Below are positions 39,118-48,150 of a stretch of 64,000 bases of DNA, piece after piece (the stretch's first letter is position 1; each line of letters opens with the position of its first letter). The notes beneath the pieces were generated by a model. The model did no database searches. It saw only the letters and a list, made by a program, of their open reading frames with translations, and was not told the DNA's origin. Source of the DNA: Dyella_A sp051962475 (GTDB lineage Bacteria > Pseudomonadota > Gammaproteobacteria > Xanthomonadales > Rhodanobacteraceae); NCBI RefSeq assembly GCF_051962475.1, contig NZ_JBQCCF010000012.1, positions 38,995 through 102,994 of the forward strand, read 5' to 3'. A program made the translations under genes and the position numbers.

Positions 39118-40107
39118 ATGCAGGGATCGTGCAGTTCGAAAGCCGTATTCGCCGTACTGCTGGCGTGGGGCGTCAGCGCCAGCGCCGGCGCAGCCAACCC
39201 GCCGGTGCTGGCGGCGCCGGAGATCTTCGCGCCGGGTGTCGTTTCCGGCCCGGCCAACGACGAATCCCCCACCTTCAGTCCCGACGGCCAGACACTGTTC
39301 TTCACCCGCAGCGGCGCCGGCGGTGGCACGATCATGGAGTCGCACCGTGTCGGCGGGCAGTGGTCGGTGCCGGTCATCGCCTCATTCTCGGGCACTTGGC
39401 CGGATCTCGCGCCCGCGCTCTCGCCGGACGGAAGGACCCTGGTCTACGTCTCGATCCGTCGCACTGCAAGCACGCCCGTGCGCCAGCAGGTGGTGCTGTG
39501 GAAGGTGACACGGACCGGTTCGCGCTGGGACCGCTGGAGCGAACCGGAGCGCCTCCCTGCCACGGTCAACATCAGCGATGCCGTGTGGAAGGCCAGCATG
39601 GCGCGCGACGGCAGCCTGTATTTCCTGTCGATCGATCCGGGCAAGGGCAAGCGCCTGTACGTGTCGACGTTTGTGCATGGCACCTACCAGCCAGCACAGC
39701 CATTGCCGTTCAGCCACTACGGCGACAACGACGTGGACCCGGAGATCGCGCCTGACGGCTCATTCATGGTGTTCGCCAGCGACCACCGCCTGCCCGGCGA
39801 CAGCAAGGACCACCTGTTCATCGTGTTCCGGGAGAGCGGCGGCTGGGGCGTACCGCAGGCGATCCGCTACGCCGGCGACGATGCCGGCGGCTTCAGCACC
39901 GACTACCTGCCGCACCTGGGGCCGGACCGCCGGACACTTTATTTCGCCAGCGACCGCACCGCGCCGGTGGATCGCTACCCCCATTCGCCCGAGCAAGCCG
40001 CGACCTACCTGCGACGTGTCGAGCAGTGGGACAACGGCAACCTCAACGCCTGGTCGGTGTCGCTGGCACCGCTACTGCAGGGGCACAGGCCTCACGGTCA
40101 GGGGTGA
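39118..40107 (+). CDS. Secreted PD40/WD40-like beta-propeller protein
   Basis: A 329-residue exported protein. The signal peptide (AVFAVLLAWGVSASAGA) is followed by repeated beta-propeller blades of the TolB/PD40 type: NDESPTFSPDGQTLFFTRSG, PALSPDGRTLVYVS, DPEIAPDGSFMVFASD and LGPDRRTLYFASD. Such propellers often act as binding platforms in the periplasm. It stands alone, with no operon partner in close reach. No catalytic motif seen. Confidence 0.78.
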   Translation: MQGSCSSKAVFAVLLAWGVSASAGAANPPVLAAPEIFAPGVVSGPANDESPTFSPDGQTLFFTRSGAGGGTIMESHRVGGQWSVPVIASFSGTWPDLAPALSPDGRTLVYVSIRRTASTPVRQQVVLWKVTRTGSRWDRWSEPERLPATVNISDAVWKASMARDGSLYFLSIDPGKGKRLYVSTFVHGTYQPAQPLPFSHYGDNDVDPEIAPDGSFMVFASDHRLPGDSKDHLFIVFRESGGWGVPQAIRYAGDDAGGFSTDYLPHLGPDRRTLYFASDRTAPVDRYPHSPEQAATYLRRVEQWDNGNLNAWSVSLAPLLQGHRPHGQG

Positions 40108-40212
40108 ATGGACATGCCGTGCATGGCGAACCGGCCAATTCGCGTCATCGATCGTCTTGTCTGCCGGTTCTAGACTTCGCGCTTCCAGATCAACTCCCGG
40201 TTGGGTAGCACG

Positions 40213-41493
40213 ATGGCGACGGACGGTTCCAGGACGACGGACACGATGGCGGCAGACACGCCGGCGTGGATCTGCCATGGCACGGCCGCCTTCAGGCGCA
40301 CCAACCTCGCGCTGTTCGCCGCCGGCCTGGCCACGTTCGGCCTGCTGTACTGCGTGCAGCCGCTGATGCCGCAGTTCAGCCACGACTACGGCGTGAGCGC
40401 GGCGACCAGCGCGCTGTCGCTGTCGCTTACCACCGGCGTACTCGCCTTCGCCATGCTGTTCGCCGGCGCGTTGTCCGACGCGGTGGGGCGCAAGTCGGTG
40501 ATGGCTGCCTCGCTGCTGTCCTCGGCGGTGCTGGTGCTGGCCACCGCGCTGGTGCCGGACTGGCACATGCTGCTGGTGCTGCGCACGCTGCTCGGCCTCA
40601 CCCTCAGCGGCTTGCCGGCGGTGGCGATGACCTATCTCAGCGAGGAAATGCACGCCGACTCCATCGGCCTGGGGATGGGCCTGTACATCGCCGGCAACGC
40701 CATCGGCGGCATGGGCGGGCGGCTGGTGGCCGGCGTGCTGGCCGACTGGTTCGGCTGGCGCGTGGGCGTGGCCACGGTGGGCGGTATCGGCTTCATCTCG
40801 GCGCTGCTGTTCTGGGCCAGCCTGCCGCCGTCGCGGCACTTCGTGCGCCAGCCGCTCAACCTGCGCAGCCTGCTCGCGCGCTTCGCCGCGATGTTCCGCG
40901 ATGCCGCGCTGCCGTGGCTGTTCGCCACCGGCTTCCTGCTGCTGGGCGCGTTCGTCACCGTCTACAACTACATCGGCTACCGGCTGCTGGCCCCGCCGTA
41001 CGGGCTGAATCAGGCGGTGGTGGGTGCGATCTTCAGCGTCTACCTCATCGGTACCTTCAGCTCCGCGTGGATGGGCCACCTGGCCGGTCAGCTCGGTCGG
41101 CGCAAGGTGTTGTGGACGGCGTTCGCACTGATGCTCGTCGGCGTGGCGCTCACTGCGCTCACAGCGCTGTGGCTGATCGTGCTGGGCGTCGTGGCGATCA
41201 CCTTCGGCTTCTTCGGTGGCCACTCCATCGCCAGTAGCTGGGTTGGCCGTCGCGCTGGCGCGTCGAAGGCGCAGGCGTCGTCGATGTACCTGTTTTCGTA
41301 TTACATGGGCTCGAGCCTGGCGGGCGCCGGCGGCGGGCTGTTCTACGCCTCGCATGGGTGGCATGGCGTGGTGGCGTTTGTCGCTGCGTTGGTGCTGGCC
41401 GGGTTGCTGGTGGCTTGGCGGCTCTACCGTGTGCCGCCTTTGGTCAACGTGGCGACCTTGCCTACGCCGGCCAGTCAGGGGGCGATGCCCTGA
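40213..41493 (+). CDS. Major facilitator superfamily transporter (YnfM-like)
   Basis: A 426-residue MFS carrier with twelve hydrophobic segments. The loop after helix 2 carries GALSDAVGRKSVMAAS, the MFS signature, and the sequence around FGLLYCVQPLMPQFSHDYGV is typical of the YnfM/inner-membrane export subgroup. ATG 40213 is preferred over the in-frame TTG at 40201. The last 150 bp turn richer in G/T third positions than the rest. Substrate unknown; drug or sugar efflux is possible. Confidence 0.85.
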   Translation: MATDGSRTTDTMAADTPAWICHGTAAFRRTNLALFAAGLATFGLLYCVQPLMPQFSHDYGVSAATSALSLSLTTGVLAFAMLFAGALSDAVGRKSVMAASLLSSAVLVLATALVPDWHMLLVLRTLLGLTLSGLPAVAMTYLSEEMHADSIGLGMGLYIAGNAIGGMGGRLVAGVLADWFGWRVGVATVGGIGFISALLFWASLPPSRHFVRQPLNLRSLLARFAAMFRDAALPWLFATGFLLLGAFVTVYNYIGYRLLAPPYGLNQAVVGAIFSVYLIGTFSSAWMGHLAGQLGRRKVLWTAFALMLVGVALTALTALWLIVLGVVAITFGFFGGHSIASSWVGRRAGASKAQASSMYLFSYYMGSSLAGAGGGLFYASHGWHGVVAFVAALVLAGLLVAWRLYRVPPLVNVATLPTPASQGAMP

Positions 41494-41925
41494 GTGGGCT
41501 GTGCTTGCGGTGGGATGGAGGTCGTCCAGGCTGCGCCCCCGTCCAGCGTCAGTCGTCCCACGCGGCTTGCCGCGCGCCTCACGCTCCCCGCCGTCATTCC
41601 CGCCAAGAGCTTTTCAACAGCCGCAGGCTGGCCAAGCGGGAATCCATCTTGATCTTGGCTCTTTTCCGTCAAGCCGGGCCAGGGGCAAAGAGCGGTTTCG
41701 TCCTCCTACGGAGGCCGAGTCACTTCTCTTTGTGGCGATCCAAGAGAAAGTGACTCGGGCGCCGAAGGCACTCGAAAGCTTTTGCTCCCCGCAGGTCCAT
41801 CGACGAACAGCTTCGGCGCGTCGAATCAGGCGCCTAAGTCCACGCGAGAAATCGTGCGATGGAGAGTCGACCACGCTGCGACATCGGCTCGCGCAAAAAG
41901 GCCGGCCGCACATTGCGGACCATCC
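41494..41925. repeat. Gene-free spacer with two inverted-repeat elements
   Basis: No convincing gene lies here. One element is ATTCCCGC...GCGGGAAT (41596-41603 with 41636-41643), with an inner CAGCC/GGCTG hairpin. The second is CCGAGTCACTT...AAGTGACTCGG (outer arms 41715-41732 and 41741-41758), almost perfectly self-complementary. Both resemble short dispersed repeats I associate with xanthomonad genomes (the CATTCCCGC/GCGGGAATCCA type). They may also stop the MFS and phosphodiesterase transcripts, which converge here. Confidence 0.65.
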
Positions 41926-43188
41926 TCATCGCGCCGCCGGCACCAGCATGTCCTTCACCGCGTCATAGTTGCCGTCATTCGCCGCGGGCGTGATGCCAAG
42001 CAGGTGCGCCATCAGCGGATAGACGTCCACGTTCGGGAACACCGCATGCCCGACGCCGCGCCGGAAGGCCGGCCCGTGCGCCACGAACAGCGCCTGCATG
42101 CGCAGGTCGGCGTTGTCGTAGCCGTGTTCGCCGCGAGCGTGGTCCTCGGCCTGCGTGGCCAGGTATTGGCGCGTGGAGATCGTCCAGCCCACATCGGCCA
42201 GGCACAGCAACTGCGGCACGCGCGGGTTGTGCCCGTAGGCGAGGCGGGCCGGCACGCGCGTCTTGTCCCAGCACTGCATGTGCTGCTGCGGTTGCTCCAT
42301 GCGCGCTTCGATCGCGGCAAATGCCTGAGCGTGGCCGGGTTTCGGATCGATACCGGCGAGGACGCCCGCGGTCACCAGATCCACCTGATCCAGCGGCAGC
42401 AGGTCGTCGAGCGCAATGGTGTGCCCCACCGGCACCGTGGCCATGCCGTGGTCGGCCAGTACGATGATATTCATGCGATCGAACAGGCCACGCTGCTTCA
42501 GCCCGGCCACCAGCCGCCCGAGCGCCTCGTCGGTCTCGCGCAACGCCTGGTTCACCTGTGGCGAGTCCGGCCCGAATTCGTGGCCGGCGTGATCCACCGC
42601 ATCGAAATACAGCGTGAGAAAGCTCGGCCGCTGGTCGGGCGGCAGGTCCAGCCAGGCGAGCAATTGATCCACGCGCTGGTCGGGCGTCACCTGGCCGTCG
42701 TAGGGCCGCCAGTGATCGGGATGGCGGCCGTGGATGTCGGCCTCGGTGCCGGGCCAGAACATGGTGGCGGTCTTCAGGCCCGCGCGGTCGGCGGTTTCCC
42801 ACAGCGGGGTGCCTTCGGCCCACCAGCGGGCGTCGCTCACCGCCTCGCGATCCTTCAGTGCGAAGTGGCCGAACTGCGCGTCTTCCATCGTGTTGTGCAC
42901 GATGCCGTGGTGGTCCGGGCGCAGGCCCGTCACCAGCGTGTAGTGGTTGGGAAAGGTCAGCGAGGGAAACGAGGGCTGCATGCCCTCGGCGTGCACGCCG
43001 TCTTTCGCCAACGCGGCAAGCGTCGGGCTGAGGCCGCGGTCGAGGTAGTCGTAGCGGTACCCGTCGATGGACACCAGCAGCAGCGGCGACGGCGCGGTCG
43101 GTGCGGCGACGTGTTGCGCGGGTACCCCGGCGCAGGCTGCGACAAGCGGCAGCACCATGCAGCCGAGCAGACGGAACAGGATTTTCAT
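41926..43188 (-). CDS. Nucleotide pyrophosphatase/phosphodiesterase-family lipoprotein
   Basis: A 420-residue exported enzyme of the alkaline phosphatase superfamily, NPP branch. Lipobox LVAAC near residue 19, then metal-binding Asp in VSIDGYRYDY, the catalytic Thr in FPSLTFPNHYTLVTG, and metal ligands in DHAGHEFGP and VLADHGM. It would hydrolyse nucleotide or phosphodiester substrates in the periplasm. ATG 43188 starts the signal peptide; the open frame continues upstream but without supporting features. Divergent from a small secreted protein gene (59 bp gap). Confidence 0.88.
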   Translation of the reverse strand: MKILFRLLGCMVLPLVAACAGVPAQHVAAPTAPSPLLLVSIDGYRYDYLDRGLSPTLAALAKDGVHAEGMQPSFPSLTFPNHYTLVTGLRPDHHGIVHNTMEDAQFGHFALKDREAVSDARWWAEGTPLWETADRAGLKTATMFWPGTEADIHGRHPDHWRPYDGQVTPDQRVDQLLAWLDLPPDQRPSFLTLYFDAVDHAGHEFGPDSPQVNQALRETDEALGRLVAGLKQRGLFDRMNIIVLADHGMATVPVGHTIALDDLLPLDQVDLVTAGVLAGIDPKPGHAQAFAAIEARMEQPQQHMQCWDKTRVPARLAYGHNPRVPQLLCLADVGWTISTRQYLATQAEDHARGEHGYDNADLRMQALFVAHGPAFRRGVGHAVFPNVDVYPLMAHLLGITPAANDGNYDAVKDMLVPAAR

Positions 43189-43247
43189 GCGTTGAAACCT
43201 ACGATCAGCGACACCACAACGGGCCATGATCGCGCATAGGTGTGACG

Positions 43248-43682
43248 ATGACATCTCGTAAGATTTTCTCCTGCTCGCTGACCGCGTCCGTTCTTGCGTT
43301 TGCCACGCTCGGCGCTGCCTGGGCTCGTCAGAACCAACCGCCCGCACCGCCGCCGCGCCCGGTGCTGATCCAGCCCACGGCGGCGCAGCAGCGCTTTCGC
43401 CAGGCCGTGCAGCAGAGCCAGGTGCGTGACCAGTTGCGCAAGAGCGAGGTGGAGCACCAGTTGCGGCAGGAGGCGATCGAACGCACCCGTCGCCCGGCCT
43501 CGAGCAGCAGCACGGCCAACGATGCGCAGGTGGACAAGTCCGAACAGGCGCTCGATCAGCTCTACCGGGCACAGCAGCGTGACCGCGTACAGCGCTACAA
43601 CGATGCGCTGCTGCCGCAGCCGGTGCCGCAGGTCAGCGAAGGCAGCAAGCCGGCGCGCAGTTCCAGCAGCGGCGGCCACTGA
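43248..43682 (+). CDS. Secreted Gln/Arg-rich protein of unknown function
   Basis: A 144-residue protein with a signal peptide (SLTASVLAFATLGAAWA), a Pro-rich stretch, a charged helical region (about 45-80, QQRFRQAVQQSQVRDQLRKS) and a Ser-rich tail. GTG 43242 is an alternative start. It lies divergent from the phosphodiesterase and convergent with the Lnt-like gene. No family recognised; a periplasmic coiled-coil protein is likely. Confidence 0.65.
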   Translation: MTSRKIFSCSLTASVLAFATLGAAWARQNQPPAPPPRPVLIQPTAAQQRFRQAVQQSQVRDQLRKSEVEHQLRQEAIERTRRPASSSSTANDAQVDKSEQALDQLYRAQQRDRVQRYNDALLPQPVPQVSEGSKPARSSSSGGH

Positions 43683-43717
43683 GCAGGCGCCGGCACGGGC
43701 CTAGGCCAATAGCGCTT

Positions 43718-45154
43718 TCACGCGCCGCGTCGCCCCTCGCGCCGCGGCTTCACTGCTAGCACCAAGGCTGCCGCCAGCGCGGCCATCCCCAGCCATACGA
43801 ACCAGTCGCCCCAGCGGGCGTACAGCGTGTGTGTCGTGTGCAGCGGCAAGTTGCCGACCAGCGAGGCGTCGTGCTGCTCGCTCGACGCCTCGGCCACCAC
43901 GCGGCCGCGGTCGTCGCTCAGGGTGAGGCGCCCCGAGCGCGCGGCGCGGGCGATCGCGAAGCCACTCTCCACCCCGCGCATGATCGCCATGCGGCCGTGC
44001 AGCCAGCCGTCGATGCGGAAATCCCATGCCGGCACCAGCAGCAGTTGCGCATCGCGTGCCGCGTAGGCGCGGCCGATGTCGTGGAAGTCCATATCCTTGC
44101 AGATCGCCAGGCCGATGCGCGGCGTACCCGGCAGCAGTCGGTAATCGTCGCCCGGCGTGTACTGCTTCTCGAAGCCGGGAATCAGGTGGTGCTTGGCGTA
44201 GGGGTAGGGCATCGCCTCGCCAGGTACGAACGCCATCGCCATGTTGCGTTCGGCGCGCGGATCACCGGTGAAATCGATGCCCGCATCCACGATCACGCCG
44301 TGGCGCTGCGCCGCATCCGCAAAAGCGGGCAGCGTCGCGTCGCCAGTCGCCAGCACGGTTTCGGGCAGCACCACGATCTGCGCGCCGGCAGCCGCGAGGC
44401 GATCGATCGCCGCCACGTAGCGCGCCTGCAGCGCCTGTCCGGCGGCATCGCGTAGCGCGGGGCGAATGGGTTTCTCCAGCGACACCAGGCCCACCCGTAC
44501 AGTCGACGCGGCCGGAGCCTGCAGCCGCCAGACGCCGAATCCCAGCGCCGATCCGAGCAGCACCACGCCCACCGCCGCCACTGCGCGCCGACCACGCGCC
44601 GACACCTGCGGCGCGGCCAGCACCGCCAGCACCGCAGGTACCAGCAACAGCGCAAAGCTGATGCCCCACAGCCCGGTGAAAGCGGCCAGCTGCAGGATCG
44701 CCAGCGCATCCATCTGCGTGTACGCGATGCTGCCGAACGTGCCGTGCGGCGAGAGCTGCGTGTTGATGTATTCGATCGTCACCCACAGCGCCGGCACCGC
44801 CAGCGCCGCGGCAAGCGGCCGATCACGCAGCAGCAGGCGACGGAACAGCAGCACGCACAGCGCCAGCATCACACCGGGCCCGGCCACCGCCGGCACAATC
44901 GTCGACATCGGCAGGCCGATATAGCCATGCAGGTAGCTCCACTGGTTCAGTCCACCCAGCGCGTACGCCGCGAACGCGGCCAGCGCGGCCCAGCGCCGGC
45001 GCACGCGCGGTGCCAGCAGCAGCACCGGCAGCGGCGCCAGCCAGGTCAGCCACCACTGCGGCGCCAGTCCGCTGCCGAACCACCAGCCCAGTGCCGACAG
45101 CGCCACCGCGGCGAGGCCGGCGACCAGCCCCTTGCGATCAAGCCTTGATGCCAT
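43718..45154 (-). CDS. Apolipoprotein N-acyltransferase-like membrane nitrilase
   Basis: A 478-residue protein: six or so membrane helices in the first 195 residues and a periplasmic carbon-nitrogen hydrolase domain with the Glu-Lys-Cys triad (Glu in VVLPETVL, Lys in YAKHHLIPGFE, Cys in GLAICKDMDF). The architecture is that of Lnt, but it is not next to the usual corC/ybeX genes and its sequence differs from the standard Lnt, so it is probably a paralog with another acyl acceptor. Its start overlaps the end of a TetR gene by 17 bp, so it is likely under TetR control. Confidence 0.8.
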   Translation of the reverse strand: MASRLDRKGLVAGLAAVALSALGWWFGSGLAPQWWLTWLAPLPVLLLAPRVRRRWAALAAFAAYALGGLNQWSYLHGYIGLPMSTIVPAVAGPGVMLALCVLLFRRLLLRDRPLAAALAVPALWVTIEYINTQLSPHGTFGSIAYTQMDALAILQLAAFTGLWGISFALLLVPAVLAVLAAPQVSARGRRAVAAVGVVLLGSALGFGVWRLQAPAASTVRVGLVSLEKPIRPALRDAAGQALQARYVAAIDRLAAAGAQIVVLPETVLATGDATLPAFADAAQRHGVIVDAGIDFTGDPRAERNMAMAFVPGEAMPYPYAKHHLIPGFEKQYTPGDDYRLLPGTPRIGLAICKDMDFHDIGRAYAARDAQLLLVPAWDFRIDGWLHGRMAIMRGVESGFAIARAARSGRLTLSDDRGRVVAEASSEQHDASLVGNLPLHTTHTLYARWGDWFVWLGMAALAAALVLAVKPRREGRRGA

Positions 45155-45719
45155 CGATCACCCTCCGCAGCGATGCGAGATAGAAGGCGCGGAACGCCGC
45201 CTCGTCGTAGCTGAAACGGCCGGCGCGATACAGCACGATCAGGCCGTGCGCCTGCGCCCACAGCGTCATCGCCACGTCCCAGGCGTCGTCCTTGCGCAAC
45301 ACCCCTAGCCGCATGCCCTCGTCGATCGCATCGGCGATCACGGTGAGCGTGGGCGACTGCCGCTCGCGGAAGTCCTCGGGGAACCGGCGCGCATCGTCAC
45401 GGCGCAGCGAGAACGCGTGATCGAACAGGTGCGGGTTGGCCAGCGCGTAGTCGAGATACGGCGTGAGCAGCGCCAGCAGCCGCTCCAGCACATCCGGGTG
45501 CGTGCCGTGCGCGGCCCACTCGTGCGCGATCGCCTGGAAGCTGTCGTCGGACAGCCGCTTGAGCAGCGCCTCGCGATTGGGGAAGTGGCGATAGATCGCC
45601 ATCGGCGTGATGCCGACTGCGTCGGCGATGCGGCGCATGCTCACCGCCTCGGCGCCGCCGCGCTCGAACAGCTTCAGCGCAGCGCGGAGGATCTTGTCGG
45701 ACGTGGAAAGGCGAGGCAT
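45138..45719 (-). CDS. TetR-family transcriptional regulator
   Basis: A 193-residue regulator with an N-terminal TetR helix-turn-helix (DKILRAALKLFERGG...VGITPMAIYRHFPNREALL) and a helical ligand-binding domain of the TetR_C WHG type. ATG 45719 is chosen over the open frame to 45770, since the latter runs across the operator. The perfect palindrome GTATAC-ACT-GTATAC starts one base upstream of the start codon, so it very likely represses its own transcript, together with the downstream Lnt-like gene. Confidence 0.88.
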   Translation of the reverse strand: MPRLSTSDKILRAALKLFERGGAEAVSMRRIADAVGITPMAIYRHFPNREALLKRLSDDSFQAIAHEWAAHGTHPDVLERLLALLTPYLDYALANPHLFDHAFSLRRDDARRFPEDFRERQSPTLTVIADAIDEGMRLGVLRKDDAWDVAMTLWAQAHGLIVLYRAGRFSYDEAAFRAFYLASLRRVIDGIKA

Positions 45720-45734
45720 GTATACACTGTATAC
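45720..45734. promoter_or_regulatory. TetR-type operator (GTATAC-N3-GTATAC)
   Basis: Two perfect 6-bp half sites separated by ACT form a dyad directly upstream of the TetR start codon; the outer bases (A at 45718, T at 45736) extend it. It would block transcription of tetR and the Lnt-like gene. Confidence 0.75.
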
Positions 45735-45782
45735 TTGCCGTTTTGGCAGCGTCAATGTGTCGCCCGGCACACGGCCGCGCCC

Positions 45783-46289
45783 TCAGCCGCCGAACAGGTC
45801 GCCCTGCGCCACGCGCCGTTCCATCGCTAGCAGGTACTGCTTCACCGGCAGGCCGCCGCCGAAACCGGTGAGGCTGCCGTTTGCGCCGATCACCCGGTGG
45901 CACGGCAGCACGATCGGCAGCGGATTGCGCCCGTTCGCCGCGCCCACCGCGCGCACCGCCTGCGGCTCGCCGATGCGCCGCGCCACCTCGCCGTAGCTCT
46001 GCGTGCTGCCGTAGGGAATGTCCGCTAGCGCCTGCCACACGGTGAGCTGGAACGGCGTGCCCACGGGATGCAGCGGCAGCTCGAACACCTGCCGCGTGCC
46101 GGCGAAATATTCCTCCAGCTGCTCGCGCGCGAACGCCACGGCTTTCGGCGCGCGCACCCAGTGCGGCGCGGCGCGCTTCGGGTGTCGCTCGTTCTCGAAC
46201 CAGATCTGCCGCAGGCCGTGCTCGTCGGCTACCAGCCGCAGCGGGCCGACCGGCGAGGGCATCTCGTCAAACCAGATCGCGCCGCTCAT
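45783..46289 (-). CDS. Methylated-DNA--protein-cysteine methyltransferase (Ogt-type)
   Basis: Suicide enzyme that removes alkyl groups from O6-alkylguanine. The 168-residue protein has the active-site Cys in PCHRVIG, the preceding ANGRNPLPIVL and the helix-turn-helix with YGSTQSYGEVARRIG. Its ATG overlaps the stop of the Ada/AlkA-like gene by 4 nt, so the two repair proteins are translated together. Together they would cover O6-alkylguanine and N-alkylpurines. Confidence 0.93.
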   Translation of the reverse strand: MSGAIWFDEMPSPVGPLRLVADEHGLRQIWFENERHPKRAAPHWVRAPKAVAFAREQLEEYFAGTRQVFELPLHPVGTPFQLTVWQALADIPYGSTQSYGEVARRIGEPQAVRAVGAANGRNPLPIVLPCHRVIGANGSLTGFGGGLPVKQYLLAMERRVAQGDLFGG

Positions 46290-47782
46290 CGCTTGGCTCC
46301 GGTTGCCACGGCCGCCTCGCCCACGCTGCGCCACAGATGCATCACCGCGTACGCGCGCCACGGCCGCCAGGCCTCGGCGCGCTGTTCCAGGGCGCGCGTG
46401 CTCAGTTCCTCTGCGCCTGGTGCCGCCGCGCGTCGCAGGATCAGGTCCGCGGCGGGAAACGCATCGGGGTGGCTCAGCGCGCGCATCGCCATGTAATGCG
46501 CGGTCCACGCGCCGATGCCCGGCAGCGCCACCCAGCGTTCCACGAACGTTTCCAGTGGTTGCTCCGGACGAAAGTCGATGCGCCCGTCCAGCAGCGCCTG
46601 CGCCACCGCGCGGATCGTCGCGATGCGTGCGCCGGTAATGCCCAGCGCGCCCAGGTCTGCGTCCGCCAGCTGCGCCGGAGTGGGAAATATCCGTTCCAGC
46701 CCCGGCAGCGGCGCCTCCACCAGCGGCGTGCCGAAGCGCTGCACCACGCGCGAGGCCAGCGTGCGCGCCGCGGCCACGCTCACCTGCTGGCCGAGAATCG
46801 CGCGCACCGCAATCTCGAAACCGTCCCAGCCGCCGGGCAGGCGCTGTCCCGGGTGCTTCTTCGCCAGCGGCCCCAGCACCGCATCGCGCTTGAACACCGC
46901 GGCGATCGCCTGCGGTGAGGCATCCAGATCGAACATGCGGCGCAGCCGCGTCACCACGCCCAGCAACTGCGCCGGCGCCACGCCGTGCAGCTCCAGCCGG
47001 AGTGCATGCTCGCCCTGCAGCCACGCGCTCAGCCGCAACCACGAAGGCTGCGCGGGATCGCCGAACACGCGCGCGTAATTCGCCTCGTCCACCGCCTCCA
47101 CCCCGGGCAGCGCGCGGCCGCGAAGGAATGCCAGCAGCGCGGTGAAATCGTACGGCGGCCGGTAGCCCAGCCGCAGCACCAGCGGCGCGCCGGCCGGGGC
47201 ACGCGGCTGCCGACGCAGCTCGCGCGGTGGCAACCGGTTCGCCTGCGCAAACGCTGCGTTGAACCGACGCAAGCTGCCGAAGCCCGCCGCCAATGCCACC
47301 TCGGTCACCGGCATCGCGGTCTCGGTCAACAGTTGCTTGGCGAACAGCAAACGCCGCGTGGTGTGCACGCTCAACGGCGGCACCCCCAGGTGCTCCACGA
47401 ACAGCCGCCGCAGCTGGCGCGCACCGAGATCGACCCGTGCGGCCAGCTCGTCCACCGAGCCGGTTTCCAGCGCGCCGTGCTCGATCAGCGTGAGCGCCCG
47501 CGCCACCGCGTGCCCACCGCGCTGCCAGTCGCCATTACCCGGCGCCAGCTCCGGCCGGCAGCGCAAGCAAGGGCGAAAGCCGTCCGCTTCCGCCGCCGCC
47601 GCACTCGCGTAATAGCGCACGTTGGTGGGCTTCGGCGACGGCGCCGGGCACACCGGCCGGCAGTAGATACGCGTGCTGGTGACGGCGGTGAAGAACAGGC
47701 CGTCGAAGCGCGCATCGCGACTCAGCCGGGCGCGCTCGCAGGTGCGCGCATCGGGCAATACCGGGGGCAGGGGAGTGTCCAT
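46286..47782 (-). CDS. Ada-type regulator fused to AlkA DNA-3-methyladenine glycosylase
   Basis: A 498-residue fusion. N-terminal Ada zinc domain (about 15-90) with four Cys (YCRPVC and FRPCLRC), which senses methyl phosphotriesters; AraC-type helix-turn-helix (about 100-200, MPVTEVALAAGFGSLRRFNAAF); then AlkA N-terminal fold and the HhH-GPD glycosylase domain (ILGQQVSVAAARTLA, and the catalytic region LPGIGAWTAHYMAMRAL). It can act as regulator and enzyme. The ATG at 47782 starts the Ada domain; a long upstream extension lies in the repeat-rich spacer. Usual AlkA/AdaA fusions have this length. Confidence 0.92.
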   Translation of the reverse strand: MDTPLPPVLPDARTCERARLSRDARFDGLFFTAVTSTRIYCRPVCPAPSPKPTNVRYYASAAAAEADGFRPCLRCRPELAPGNGDWQRGGHAVARALTLIEHGALETGSVDELAARVDLGARQLRRLFVEHLGVPPLSVHTTRRLLFAKQLLTETAMPVTEVALAAGFGSLRRFNAAFAQANRLPPRELRRQPRAPAGAPLVLRLGYRPPYDFTALLAFLRGRALPGVEAVDEANYARVFGDPAQPSWLRLSAWLQGEHALRLELHGVAPAQLLGVVTRLRRMFDLDASPQAIAAVFKRDAVLGPLAKKHPGQRLPGGWDGFEIAVRAILGQQVSVAAARTLASRVVQRFGTPLVEAPLPGLERIFPTPAQLADADLGALGITGARIATIRAVAQALLDGRIDFRPEQPLETFVERWVALPGIGAWTAHYMAMRALSHPDAFPAADLILRRAAAPGAEELSTRALEQRAEAWRPWRAYAVMHLWRSVGEAAVATGAKR

Positions 47783-48150
47783 GCCGCGCAGGCTAGCACC
47801 GACTCCGCGGGCGAACTCGCCGTTTTCGGACATGGATGCTGGAGTGGGTGGTGCTTGTCGGGTTGGGGCTGCCCTTCGACTTCGGCGCGGTGCGCCTACG
47901 CTCAGGGCGAACGGTGTGAGGTGACGGCGCGTGTTCGCTCCGGAGTGAAGCGCTTCGCTCAGGGCCAACGGGTGAGAGGCACGGCGGAACTTGATCGGCG
48001 CTCCACTCCGTGGAGGCTGAGTCAGTCTGGTCGCGACCGTGCAGATCAACCGAAGCGCCCACTCCCAACCGTTCGCCCTGAGCGTAGGCGCTTCGCGCCG
48101 GAGTCGAAGGGCCCGAAACCCCACGCCACCCCGCTCCCACCTCAAGCCAA
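47783..48150. repeat. Gene-free spacer with three copies of a CTTCGACTCCGGCGCG-type repeat
   Basis: No gene is supported here. A roughly 45-bp unit occurs on the plus strand at 47871-47915 (GCCCTTCGACTTCGGCGCGG... ending GCGAACGGT) and in reverse at 48068-48112 (ACCGTTCGCCCTGAGCGTAGG...); a shorter degenerate plus-strand copy (AAGCGCTTCGCTCAGGG) lies near 47940-47970. The motif CTACGCTCAGGGCGAACGG is a dispersed intergenic repeat I associate with xanthomonad-type genomes. Confidence 0.7.

Noticed and set aside
41614..41913. Short minus-strand open frame in the spacer after the MFS gene
   Set aside because: It spans the inverted-repeat elements, lacks a ribosome site and shows no protein-like composition.
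43189..43572. N-terminal extension of the phosphodiesterase gene
   Set aside because: It covers the divergent promoter and the secreted-protein gene; the lipoprotein signal begins at 43188.
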